From: Cytophagales bacterium
Lineage (GTDB): Bacteria; Bacteroidota; Bacteroidia; Cytophagales; Cyclobacteriaceae
Reading direction: 5' to 3'
NCBI GenBank assembly: GCA_003454975.1
Contig: DMST01000175.1
Span: 1-6,931 of the forward strand
Length of the DNA stretch: 6,931 nucleotides
Below the pieces are notes generated by a model. The model was not told where the DNA came from. It saw nothing but the letters and a program-made list of their open reading frames with translations, and made no database searches. Numbering within the stretch: position 1 is the first letter of the stretch; each line of letters begins with the position of its first letter. This document shows positions 1-5,300 of the stretch, piece by piece. The translations under genes and the position numbers were made by a program.

Positions 1-60
1 GTCAACTGGCGGGGCACCCTGGCCGATGGGGTCATTTCCCTCTTAGGAGAAGAGGAATAA
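1..60 (+). CDS. C-terminal end of an unidentified gene (partial)
   Basis: Reading from base 1 in frame 1 gives 19 residues ending in ...SLLGEEE and a TAA stop at 58-60. The gene begins outside the window. The fragment is too short to assign to a family and shows no motif. The case for a real gene end is that a compact hairpin followed by five T residues starts only a few bases after the stop, as expected for the 3' end of a transcription unit. The acidic tail is compatible with a soluble protein's C-terminus, but nothing more can be said. A chance open frame of this length cannot be excluded. Confidence 0.45.
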   Translation, partial: VNWRGTLADGVISLLGEEE

Positions 61-63
61 ACG

Positions 64-83
64 AAGGACACTAGTCCCTTTTT
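64..83 (+). terminator. Intrinsic terminator candidate after the partial gene
   Basis: GGAC (66-69) and GTCC (74-77) pair around the loop ACTA. Bases AA at 64-65 can extend the stem with TT across one bulged C. A run of five T residues (79-83) follows. The stem is short, so this is a modest candidate, but it lies four bases after the TAA stop at 58-60, where a terminator would be expected. Confidence 0.5.
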
Positions 84-130
84 CGATGGTATTGACCGTA
101 TTTCGTTCCGTATCCTTATCGGATTCTTTC

Positions 131-178
131 CTTAGTAAAGACTAAGCCCAAAGTGTCGCTCGCCATTGATAGTCTTTA
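131..178 (+). repeat. Overlapping, mutually exclusive inverted repeats
   Basis: CTTAGT (131-136), loop AAAG, ACTAAG (141-146) forms a perfect six-base hairpin. The overlapping string TAAAGACTA (136-144) is also perfectly complementary to TAGTCTTTA (170-178), a nine-base stem with a 25-base loop. Both structures use bases 136-144, so only one can form at a time. The candidate promoter seen here lies downstream (247-254), so it is unclear whether this region is transcribed. It could be an operator or chance. Confidence 0.35.
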
Positions 179-210
179 GCCAGCGGCCTACCCACCTACC
201 ATCGGATTTC

Positions 211-224
211 TTCACAATTGTGAA
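211..224. promoter_or_regulatory. Perfect 14-bp palindrome, candidate operator
   Basis: TTCACAATTGTGAA reads identically on both strands. It lies 22 bases upstream of the TAGGTTTG promoter-like element and 26 bases upstream of a second 14-bp palindrome, so it sits where a dimeric regulator could act on the gene starting at 363. It has the words TCACA and TGTGA, but in the opposite order and spacing from the classical CRP consensus, so a CRP assignment is not justified. The binding protein is unknown. Confidence 0.5.
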
Positions 225-246
225 CTGCCAAGTACGGCGTGTCTGC

Positions 247-264
247 TAGGTTTGCGTACGCAAA
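247..264 (+). promoter_or_regulatory. Bacteroidota -7 promoter element overlapped by a perfect 14-bp palindrome
   Basis: TAGGTTTG (247-254) is an exact match to the Bacteroidota -7 consensus TAnnTTTG. Its TTTG is also the first part of TTTGCGTACGCAAA (251-264), a perfect 14-bp palindrome that would cover the expected transcription start a few bases downstream. A protein bound there would compete with RNA polymerase. No good -33 TTG is at normal spacing; the nearest, at 218-220, is 26 bases upstream. That would suit a promoter needing an activator, or it may argue against the call. The leader to the start codon at 363 would be about 100 bases. Confidence 0.5.
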
Positions 265-362
265 AAACACTTGCTCCTCGCTAAATAATGGACTAGGACA
301 TCGGTTAGGGTAGTGTTGTACACAAGAGCCCTCACGGGGTTAATCTTGATAAATGGATCGAT

Positions 363-743
363 ATGAAAAGAATCAAAATAATGTGTCTGATCGCCAGTAG
401 TTTGCTGCTGGTAATGGCAGTGTTTCATGGCAGCGGCATCAACTATGTGACTGATTTGATTAAGGAATCGAATGCTGACGATTTGATTAAAAACATTTTC
501 CCGGTCCTGTTCATTATCCCCACCGTGCAGCTCGCCGGTTTCGCCATTCTGGGCGTCATCGCTTCCACGTTGAAACACCAGGCGAACAAAATTCTGATTC
601 CGCTTTCGGTACTGGTTTTTGCCGATGCCCTGCTGGCTTTTTACCTAGGTGCCACACTACCGGGAGTGGTCTTGCTGGTGCCGGCCATCCTATTTTTGCT
701 GGCCGCCTTAAGCAACTCTTCCCTGCAGAAAGCACCGGCTTAG
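363..743 (+). CDS. Small four-helix inner-membrane protein of unknown function
   Basis: This 126-residue protein is strongly hydrophobic. Four membrane segments can be read at about residues 5-23, 46-69, 76-95 and 98-117. The loop between helices 2 and 3 (KHQANK) is basic and so probably cytoplasmic, which puts both ends inside, with one larger outer loop at 24-45. I do not recognise a named family. Similar short membrane proteins of Bacteroidota are usually called hypothetical. The ATG at 363 gives a natural MKRIK start with positive charges before helix 1. A nearby ATG at 353 is in another frame. No Shine-Dalgarno site is seen. A candidate promoter with palindromes lies about 110 bases upstream, and a terminator candidate at 810-838 suggests a single-gene transcript. 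A link to the Crp-like regulator downstream is only suggested by adjacency. Confidence 0.75.
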   Translation: MKRIKIMCLIASSLLLVMAVFHGSGINYVTDLIKESNADDLIKNIFPVLFIIPTVQLAGFAILGVIASTLKHQANKILIPLSVLVFADALLAFYLGATLPGVVLLVPAILFLLAALSNSSLQKAPA

Positions 744-809
744 GTGATAGAAGAGCATGAAAACAGGGGCTGAATGACCGCAATAGCCGCTAGGAAAAGC
801 AAAGCTGTT

Positions 810-838
810 GGGGCCTGTTCTCCGGTCCCTTTCTTTCT
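810..838 (+). terminator. Intrinsic terminator candidate downstream of the membrane-protein gene
   Basis: GGGGCC (810-815) pairs with GGTCCC (824-829) through five Watson-Crick pairs and one G-T pair, with an eight-base loop. A T-rich tract, TTTTCTTTCT, starts at 830. It lies about 70 bases after the stop at 743 and upstream of the regulator gene, so it plausibly separates the two transcripts. Confidence 0.45.
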
Positions 839-937
839 CATCGCTTCCTATTCCTAAATTTCCTGTTGGGCTGGGCGGCGTTTGGTTATGTATTGAATAG
901 CCTTTGGGTCGTCTGGATTTTTCTGGTAGCCTGCTCC

Positions 938-1561
938 ATGATCTGGAGGCGGACTGATCCTGTCCGATCAATTTCCGATATTTCCAACGTGGAGGCCCTC
1001 ATTCGGCATATCAAAAACCTGGTACCCATTCCAGATGGTCATCTATCCTTGATCACGGGCCGGTGCCGTGCGCAGTATTTCCCCAAGAAGGCGCACCTGC
1101 TCCATCAGGAAGAGTTCGCCAAGCAGGTACATTTTATCCTTCAGGGCTGCGTGCGCACCTACGTATTTGACTACAACGGTGTGGAACACACCCTTTCCTT
1201 TTCCATGGAGGACTATTGGTTTGGGGATTTACAAAGCTTCATACGCAACACCCCGGCCTCCTTCAACATCCAGGCTTTGGAAGATACCCACGTACTATCC
1301 ATTAGTCAGCGCGACTGGGAAGAGCTGCTGGCTGAGGTGCCCGAGTTTGTGAGTTATACTCGCATCCTGTTTCGCAACACCATGTTTTCGCACGAAAACC
1401 GAATCTTGCAAGGCTTGTCGTATACGGCCGAAGAACGCTATCGTCGCTTTTTGGCGGCTTATCCTACACTGCCCCAGCGGATTTCGCAGAAGCACATTGC
1501 CAGCTACCTGGGCATTACCCCGGAGTTTCTGAGTATGCTACGAAAGAAGATAAAGGGATAA
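938..1561 (+). CDS. Crp/Fnr-family transcriptional regulator (cyclic-nucleotide-binding-fold type)
   Basis: This is a DNA-binding regulator of the Crp/Fnr type common in Bacteroidota. From the ATG at 938 it has 207 residues. Residues about 40-150 form the cupin-like effector domain (HFILQGCVRTYVFDYNG, then YWFGDLQSF and QALEDTHVLSI). A helical dimerisation segment with the family signature EERYRRFLAAYP follows. The C-terminal helix-turn-helix is ISQKHIASYLGITPEFLSMLRKK, at about 182-204, given here in two parts: ISQKHIASYLGIT and PEFLSMLRKK. Start choice is uncertain. GTG at 989 would give 190 residues starting (M)EALIRHIKNL, which matches the usual family length and N-terminus better. The open frame also reaches a TTG at 866, but that adds a hydrophobic stretch not normal for the family. 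Effector and targets are unknown; many Bacteroidota members lack proven cAMP binding. It stands alone between two terminator candidates. Confidence 0.9.
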   Translation: MIWRRTDPVRSISDISNVEALIRHIKNLVPIPDGHLSLITGRCRAQYFPKKAHLLHQEEFAKQVHFILQGCVRTYVFDYNGVEHTLSFSMEDYWFGDLQSFIRNTPASFNIQALEDTHVLSISQRDWEELLAEVPEFVSYTRILFRNTMFSHENRILQGLSYTAEERYRRFLAAYPTLPQRISQKHIASYLGITPEFLSMLRKKIKG

Positions 1562-1565
1562 TCTC

Positions 1566-1584
1566 TTAAACTGGTTTAATTTTT
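1566..1584 (+). terminator. AT-rich intrinsic terminator candidate after the Crp/Fnr gene
   Basis: TTAAA (1566-1570) and TTTAA (1575-1579) form a stem around CTGG. Five T residues (1580-1584) follow immediately. The stem has no internal G-C pair unless the loop closes to two bases, so it is weak, but its position five bases past the TAA stop at 1559-1561 is exactly right. Confidence 0.4.
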
Positions 1585-1634
1585 CCCTGCGAACCACCCC
1601 GGATCTTTGCTTTCAGTTAACCCCAAGAAGCGCG

Positions 1635-2219
1635 ATGAGAATCCCCGGATATTCGATGGTGTTTGTTGCCCTTTCGGTATTCGTGCTGGATGCCTGCTCC
1701 TTGGGAAGTAAAGGAAAACAGGATACCCAAATGGAACATACCGTTACCCTACAAAGCATGCCGAGCAGGGGAGGAGGGCGCCCGGCTACTACCAACACCA
1801 ATCCTCATATGCAGCTGGACCAGCAACCGGAAGATTTGTCCTTCGTGGAGAATTTGACGGAATGGGCATTTACGCTGAGTCACATAGAAAAGCAGCCCAG
1901 CAGGATATCCGTACCCGGGTCCATAGCCATGATTATGGATGATGAGCACACCTGCACGAAGTGCAACGCCTTCATGATCGGGACGGAGTTTGCGCACTTT
2001 CACCCCCACCCGGACTACAGCATGCACTTAGGGCTGACCCAAGCCGAGGCCACCATTGTCATAGAAAAGGGCTGGGGAGAATGGCATCCCATGATCCTGC
2101 GGGGGATTCTGCCCCCCAACATTATCATGATGTATGCCCCCCGAAATCAACAAGAGCTAGAGGTAGCCAAGTTTATCCTGGGCCGTTCCTACGCCTACGC
2201 CAAAGGGGAGGTCCAATAG
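1635..2219 (+). CDS. Predicted lipoprotein with luciferase-type / DUF5519 domain
   Basis: This 194-residue protein has an N-terminal hydrophobic stretch (residues 8-18) ending in VLDAC, with Cys21 as a possible lipidation site. Asp at -2 is atypical for a lipobox, so export is likely but lipidation less sure. A low-complexity linker (about 22-65) follows. Residues about 85-190 match the luciferase-type domain DUF5519: IGTEFAHFHPHPDYSMHL (116-131 region), EKGWGEWHP (144-152) and YAPRNQQELE (from 167). Despite the family label, no light-producing or enzymatic activity is established for such bacterial proteins. His121, His123, His125, His131 and His151, with a Cys-X-X-Cys pair at 107/110, could bind a metal; that is inference. 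AAGAAG lies just upstream of the ATG at 1635. The AraC gene follows 140 bases later, so joint transcription is possible. Confidence 0.8.
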   Translation: MRIPGYSMVFVALSVFVLDACSLGSKGKQDTQMEHTVTLQSMPSRGGGRPATTNTNPHMQLDQQPEDLSFVENLTEWAFTLSHIEKQPSRISVPGSIAMIMDDEHTCTKCNAFMIGTEFAHFHPHPDYSMHLGLTQAEATIVIEKGWGEWHPMILRGILPPNIIMMYAPRNQQELEVAKFILGRSYAYAKGEVQ

Positions 2220-2257
2220 CCAAGACCTGGAGTGCACCAGCATCCTTCGAAAAAAGA

Positions 2258-2287
2258 ATCCGCGGATCGGATACGTAAAAAAACGTA
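2258..2287 (+). promoter_or_regulatory. Two adjacent palindromes upstream of the AraC-family gene
   Basis: ATCCGCGGAT (2258-2267) is a perfect 10-bp palindrome. Five bases later TACGT (2272-2276) and ACGTA (2283-2287) form an inverted repeat around six A residues. Together they fill the gap between the lipoprotein stop and the regulator start at 2360. They could be operator half-sites, for example for autoregulation, or a weak hairpin without a T tract. No TAnnTTTG promoter element was found in this gap. Confidence 0.3.
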
Positions 2288-2359
2288 GATTGGCGGGGTT
2301 AGATGCCAAAGGGCACCTTGCCTATTTACCGGCTCGTGTGCGTCAGCGTTATCGGAAAC

Positions 2360-3163
2360 ATGAAAATCTTAACGAAGGGAAACTATTACGGCGTTTTAGA
2401 TACCGAGCACGAACTAAGCGGAGTGCTGTTCTCAGAATATGACTACCTGGATAGGAGAACCGACTGGCACTACCATGAGAATCCCTACTTTATGTACGTG
2501 CTACAGGGCGACCTGTACGATGTAAATAAGAAACGAAAAACCACCTGCCCACAGGGTAGCTTTCTACTGCACAACTGGCAAGAGCCCCACTTCAACACCA
2601 AGGAATCTACCCATGCCCGGGGTTTCCATATTGAGTTTGAGAGGAGCTGGTTAGAGAAGAATAATGTAGATGTAACCCTGTGGGAAGGCAGCCAACTCAT
2701 CCAAAATCCGAAGCTCCATCACGTATTGGCTAAGCTGTACGCCGAGTTTAGGTGTGGAGATATATACTCTCAGGTTTCTTGTGAACTGCTGGTGACCGAG
2801 TTGTGCGATAACATTGAGAAGGAGCGAGTCTACCAGACAGAGAAGAACCCGCCCTGGCTGAAGTCGCTCGTAGAAATCATCCATCACAACCGGGAACCCT
2901 TTTCCTTAAAATCCCTCTCCCAACAACTAGACATCCACCCTGGCCACCTGTCGCGGGCCATCCCCCAATACTTTTCCACCACCCTTGGCGATTACATACG
3001 GCAGGTGAGGGTACAGCAGGCCGTCGCTTCCTTGTTAACCACCCAACACTCGCTGACCACCATTGCGTACGATTGTGGCTTTTCGGACCACAGCCACTTC
3101 ACCCGCACCTTTAAGACCTATCTGGGCATGACACCCAAGGTATTTCTGAAGAAATGCCGCTGA
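2360..3163 (+). CDS. AraC-family transcriptional regulator
   Basis: This 267-residue regulator has an N-terminal cupin-like sensor domain (about 1-140) with the typical HYHENPYFMYVLQGDL segment (His37 and His39) and a PQGSFLLHNWQEPH turn. The C-terminal AraC/XylS DNA-binding domain (about 181-267) has a first helix-turn-helix around FSLKSLSQQLDIHPGHLSR and a second with the hallmark IAYDCGFSDHSHFTRTFK (from 235) and GMTPKVF. The ATG at 2360 is preferred. An upstream ATG at 2303 would add 19 residues (MPKGTLPIYR...) that do not fit the family, while MKILTKGNYYG is a natural start. The ligand is unknown. The serine hydrolase gene begins 72 bases downstream with its own promoter-like element, so it is the most likely neighbouring target, by inference from adjacency only. 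Confidence 0.93.
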   Translation: MKILTKGNYYGVLDTEHELSGVLFSEYDYLDRRTDWHYHENPYFMYVLQGDLYDVNKKRKTTCPQGSFLLHNWQEPHFNTKESTHARGFHIEFERSWLEKNNVDVTLWEGSQLIQNPKLHHVLAKLYAEFRCGDIYSQVSCELLVTELCDNIEKERVYQTEKNPPWLKSLVEIIHHNREPFSLKSLSQQLDIHPGHLSRAIPQYFSTTLGDYIRQVRVQQAVASLLTTQHSLTTIAYDCGFSDHSHFTRTFKTYLGMTPKVFLKKCR

Positions 3164-3181
3164 TGTGAATTTCATTCTATT

Positions 3182-3208
3182 TTGGGGGTAGCTTCTCGCA
3201 TAGCTTTG
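3182..3208 (+). promoter_or_regulatory. Bacteroidota-type promoter for the serine hydrolase gene
   Basis: TAGCTTTG (3201-3208) matches the -7 consensus TAnnTTTG exactly. A TTG at 3182-3184 is a candidate -33 element with a 16-base spacer, slightly shorter than usual. The expected transcription start would leave a leader of roughly 20-25 bases before the ATG at 3236, a normal layout. The element sits entirely in the gap after the AraC stop at 3163. Confidence 0.55.
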
Positions 3209-3235
3209 CTTTTGGTCAAAAACAACGCAACATCG

Positions 3236-4903
3236 ATGAGAAATTACGCCATCACCCTGCTGATCAGCGCAGCATCCTTTTCTGCTTGTGCCCAAAATGC
3301 GGCTTCGCAATCGTCTGGCTTCGTACCCGACAATGGGATTACTAGCCCCCTGCACGAAGCCAACCTGGGCAACATCCTCTTTCTGGATAACACCCGCCCC
3401 CTGTCTGAAAACCGGGAAAGTGATTTCCTGTCCTCCTTCAAAGTTAAGCCAACCAGTGACCTCAATTTTTCGGCCTTCCTGGACCAATCCCTGGTAAATC
3501 ATTTACATCAACTAGATCCTTCGCTTACGGCTGAGGAATTGGTAAAGCGGGGGAATTACCAATTCTCCTTTTATGTAGACGATGCCCTGCTATATACCGA
3601 AAACCTACACCCAGGAGCCAATACGCCCCGACAGAAGCGGGAAGAAACCATTTTGCGCAGGCCCTTCATAAGTTTTACCAATGCAGACTCCTGGGGGCGT
3701 TTTCTGTGGAGCCGTTTCTACTTCCGAAACGGGGGTGAGGATGCCCTGAAAGAAGGTGTGCACACGCTCAAGGTGGAAATACGGCCTTATTTGGAAACCC
3801 ATGAGCTTCTGGTGGGTGACTTGTTGGCCGCCGGCGAGCTGGACTTGGAGTGGGTAGAGCCCGACCCAGTCACCGAGGAGCAAAAAGCGATACAGACCAT
3901 ACAGCCCAACAGCGGCTGGGAAATATCCGATGCGGAGTATGATACGAAGTTGATCCGCGCCTTAAATGAGAAAATTGCCCAGAACGAATTCAAAAGTATT
4001 GCCAGCATTGTGGTCATCAAAGACGGCAAGCTGCTGATAGAGGAGTACTTCAACGGAGCCAACCGTACCACCTTACACGATACCCGTTCGGTAGGCAAAT
4101 CCTTTGCCTCTACCATGGCCGGTATTGCGATAGAAGAGGGACATTTGGCCGGTACCCACCAAACGCTGGACGAGTTCTATGACCTTAGGGAGTTTTCTAA
4201 CTATTCGGCCACCAAAGATCAGGTATCCCTACAAGGCCTGCTCACCATGAGTTCGGGATTCGTGGGCAACGATGACAACTACGAGTCGCCGGGCAATGAG
4301 GATCGCATGTATCCTACGGAGGATTGGGTGAAATTTGCCCTGGACTTACCGATGGACACGGACAAGGAGGTAGGCAAAACGTGGGAATATTTCACGGCCG
4401 GGGTAGTGGTACTGGGCGATGTACTTCACCAGTCAGTACCCGGGGGCTTGGAAAAGTACACGGACGAAAAGCTTTTCCAGCCGTTAGGGATCAGCCAGTA
4501 CCAATGGCCGCATACCCCGCAGGGGGTAGCCAGTACGGCCGGGGGCCTACGCATGAGCGCTTTGGACTTTGCCAAGTACGGTCAGCTGTACAAAGATGGA
4601 GGTATTTGGGAAGGGCGCCAGGTAATCCCCGCCAGCTGGATAGACAGGACCTTTACCAATTATTTCGTGGCTACCCCTGACCAAACCCCCTACGGTTACC
4701 TGTTTTGGAACAAGCAATACCAGGTAGGCGATGCTGAATACGAAGCCTTTCAGTGCAGTGGCAACGGAGGCAACAAGGTTATTGTATTTACCGAGCAGCC
4801 CTTGGTGGTCATTGTAACGGCCACCGCCTACGGACAGTCCTATGCTCATCCGCAGGTATACCAAATGATGGAGGATTATATTCTACCTGCAGTCCTGGAC
4901 TAA
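3236..4903 (+). CDS. Predicted lipoprotein serine hydrolase (beta-lactamase-related, class C/esterase-like)
   Basis: This 555-residue exported protein starts with a signal peptide ending in FSAC; Cys18 is a likely lipidation site. Residues about 25-225 form a separate N-terminal domain rich in predicted strands (GNYQFSFYVDD, SWGRFLWSRF, EIRPYLETHE), which accompanies serine hydrolases in Bacteroidota but which I cannot name. Residues about 240-555 are the beta-lactamase-related fold (PF00144 type). Ser285-Val-Gly-Lys288 is the catalytic Ser-X-X-Lys. Tyr385 in WEYFTAG fills the second motif, with Thr where Asn is common. SGNGGNK (508-514) is the third motif region, replacing the KTG of true beta-lactamases. 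An esterase, peptidase or transacylase role is therefore likelier than antibiotic resistance. The ATG at 3236 is chosen over an upstream in-frame TTG (3182) because it gives a clean signal peptide. It has its own promoter-like element and a strong terminator candidate. Confidence 0.93.
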   Translation: MRNYAITLLISAASFSACAQNAASQSSGFVPDNGITSPLHEANLGNILFLDNTRPLSENRESDFLSSFKVKPTSDLNFSAFLDQSLVNHLHQLDPSLTAEELVKRGNYQFSFYVDDALLYTENLHPGANTPRQKREETILRRPFISFTNADSWGRFLWSRFYFRNGGEDALKEGVHTLKVEIRPYLETHELLVGDLLAAGELDLEWVEPDPVTEEQKAIQTIQPNSGWEISDAEYDTKLIRALNEKIAQNEFKSIASIVVIKDGKLLIEEYFNGANRTTLHDTRSVGKSFASTMAGIAIEEGHLAGTHQTLDEFYDLREFSNYSATKDQVSLQGLLTMSSGFVGNDDNYESPGNEDRMYPTEDWVKFALDLPMDTDKEVGKTWEYFTAGVVVLGDVLHQSVPGGLEKYTDEKLFQPLGISQYQWPHTPQGVASTAGGLRMSALDFAKYGQLYKDGGIWEGRQVIPASWIDRTFTNYFVATPDQTPYGYLFWNKQYQVGDAEYEAFQCSGNGGNKVIVFTEQPLVVIVTATAYGQSYAHPQVYQMMEDYILPAVLD

Positions 4904-4952
4904 TTGGTAGGCGACTTCTGGATTTGGGTTTTGGAATAAGGCAATGGATAAG

Positions 4953-4979
4953 AGGGGCGGCCGCGGCTGCCCTGTTTTT
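4953..4979 (+). terminator. Intrinsic terminator of the serine hydrolase gene
   Basis: AGGG (4953-4956) pairs with CCCT (4970-4973). The stem continues past one bulged G with C-G, G-T, G-C and C-G pairs to a CGCG loop. GTTTTTG follows, giving five T residues at 4975-4979. It is GC-rich, compact and 50 bases after the TAA stop, making it the best terminator candidate in the window. Confidence 0.62.
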
Positions 4980-5078
4980 GCATCAGGGTCAGGTCTACAA
5001 ATAGTATACTCGCTGGTATATAGCAATTACTCAATGCTTGTCCGGAAGTAAGGCTCAAGCTACTATCTGTTTTGCTTC

Positions 5079-5114
5079 AAAAAGCCCCGAAATCCCTTAT
5101 TTTAAGGCCTTTTT
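5079..5114 (+). terminator. Weak second terminator-like inverted repeat
   Basis: AAAAAG (5079-5084) is complementary to CTTTTT (5109-5114), and CC/GG can add two pairs across a bulge. The loop is long (about 19 bases) and the T run is part of the stem. A repeat of this A-stem/T-stem form could work in either direction, but no convergent gene is seen, so it may be chance. Confidence 0.25.
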
Positions 5115-5217
5115 GATGGTGTTCCGTCAAACCGGTATCTCTAAAATTTAGGTACGCAACAGGTGTTACGGTATCATTAAGCCGTACAAAGTAATATCAA
5201 TTACGTCGTGCTCCCGC

Positions 5218-5225
5218 TATGTTTG
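5218..5225 (+). promoter_or_regulatory. Candidate -7 promoter element for the synthetase gene
   Basis: TATGTTTG matches TAnnTTTG exactly and lies 75 bases before the ATG at 5301, after the terminator candidates. No TTG is found at the usual -33 distance, so the promoter may be weak or dependent on an activator. Assignment rests on the -7 match and its position. Confidence 0.4.
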
Positions 5226-5300
5226 TGTCTTAAAATAACCTGTGAATCTGGCGGATTTTCTAGCCGGATCCAGGCTGCCGTTTGAGACCAACTCCTCCGA

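Larger units (their letters stand above)
4904..5300. other. Intergenic spacer of about 400 bases without a gene
   Basis: No frame on either strand gives a convincing protein here; the short open frames have no recognisable motif. What can be seen is a GC-rich terminator candidate (4953-4979), a small inverted repeat TATAC/GTATA (5005-5020), a weaker terminator-like repeat (5079-5114), a short hairpin GTAAT-ATCA-ATTAC (5191-5204) and a -7-like promoter element (5218-5225). The spacer ends one transcription unit and probably starts another. Confidence 0.7.

Noticed and set aside
211..224. CRP/FNR-type binding site
   Set aside because: The half-sites TCACA and TGTGA are in reversed order and closely spaced compared with the CRP consensus, and there is no FNR TTGAT/ATCAA pattern. 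It is kept only as a generic palindrome.
246..578. 110-residue open frame on the - strand
   Set aside because: It overlaps the membrane-protein gene and the palindromic promoter region. The translation is low-quality, polar and without motifs.
866..937. N-terminal extension of the Crp/Fnr regulator starting at TTG 866
   Set aside because: It adds a hydrophobic stretch absent from the family. ATG 938 or GTG 989 is a better start.
3182..3235. N-terminal extension of the serine hydrolase starting at TTG 3182
   Set aside because: It would put 18 residues before a clean lipoprotein signal peptide and overlaps the promoter-like element.
3035..3502. 155-residue open frame on the - strand
   Set aside because: It overlaps the end of the AraC gene and the start of the serine hydrolase, both well supported on the + strand, and has no family-like sequence.
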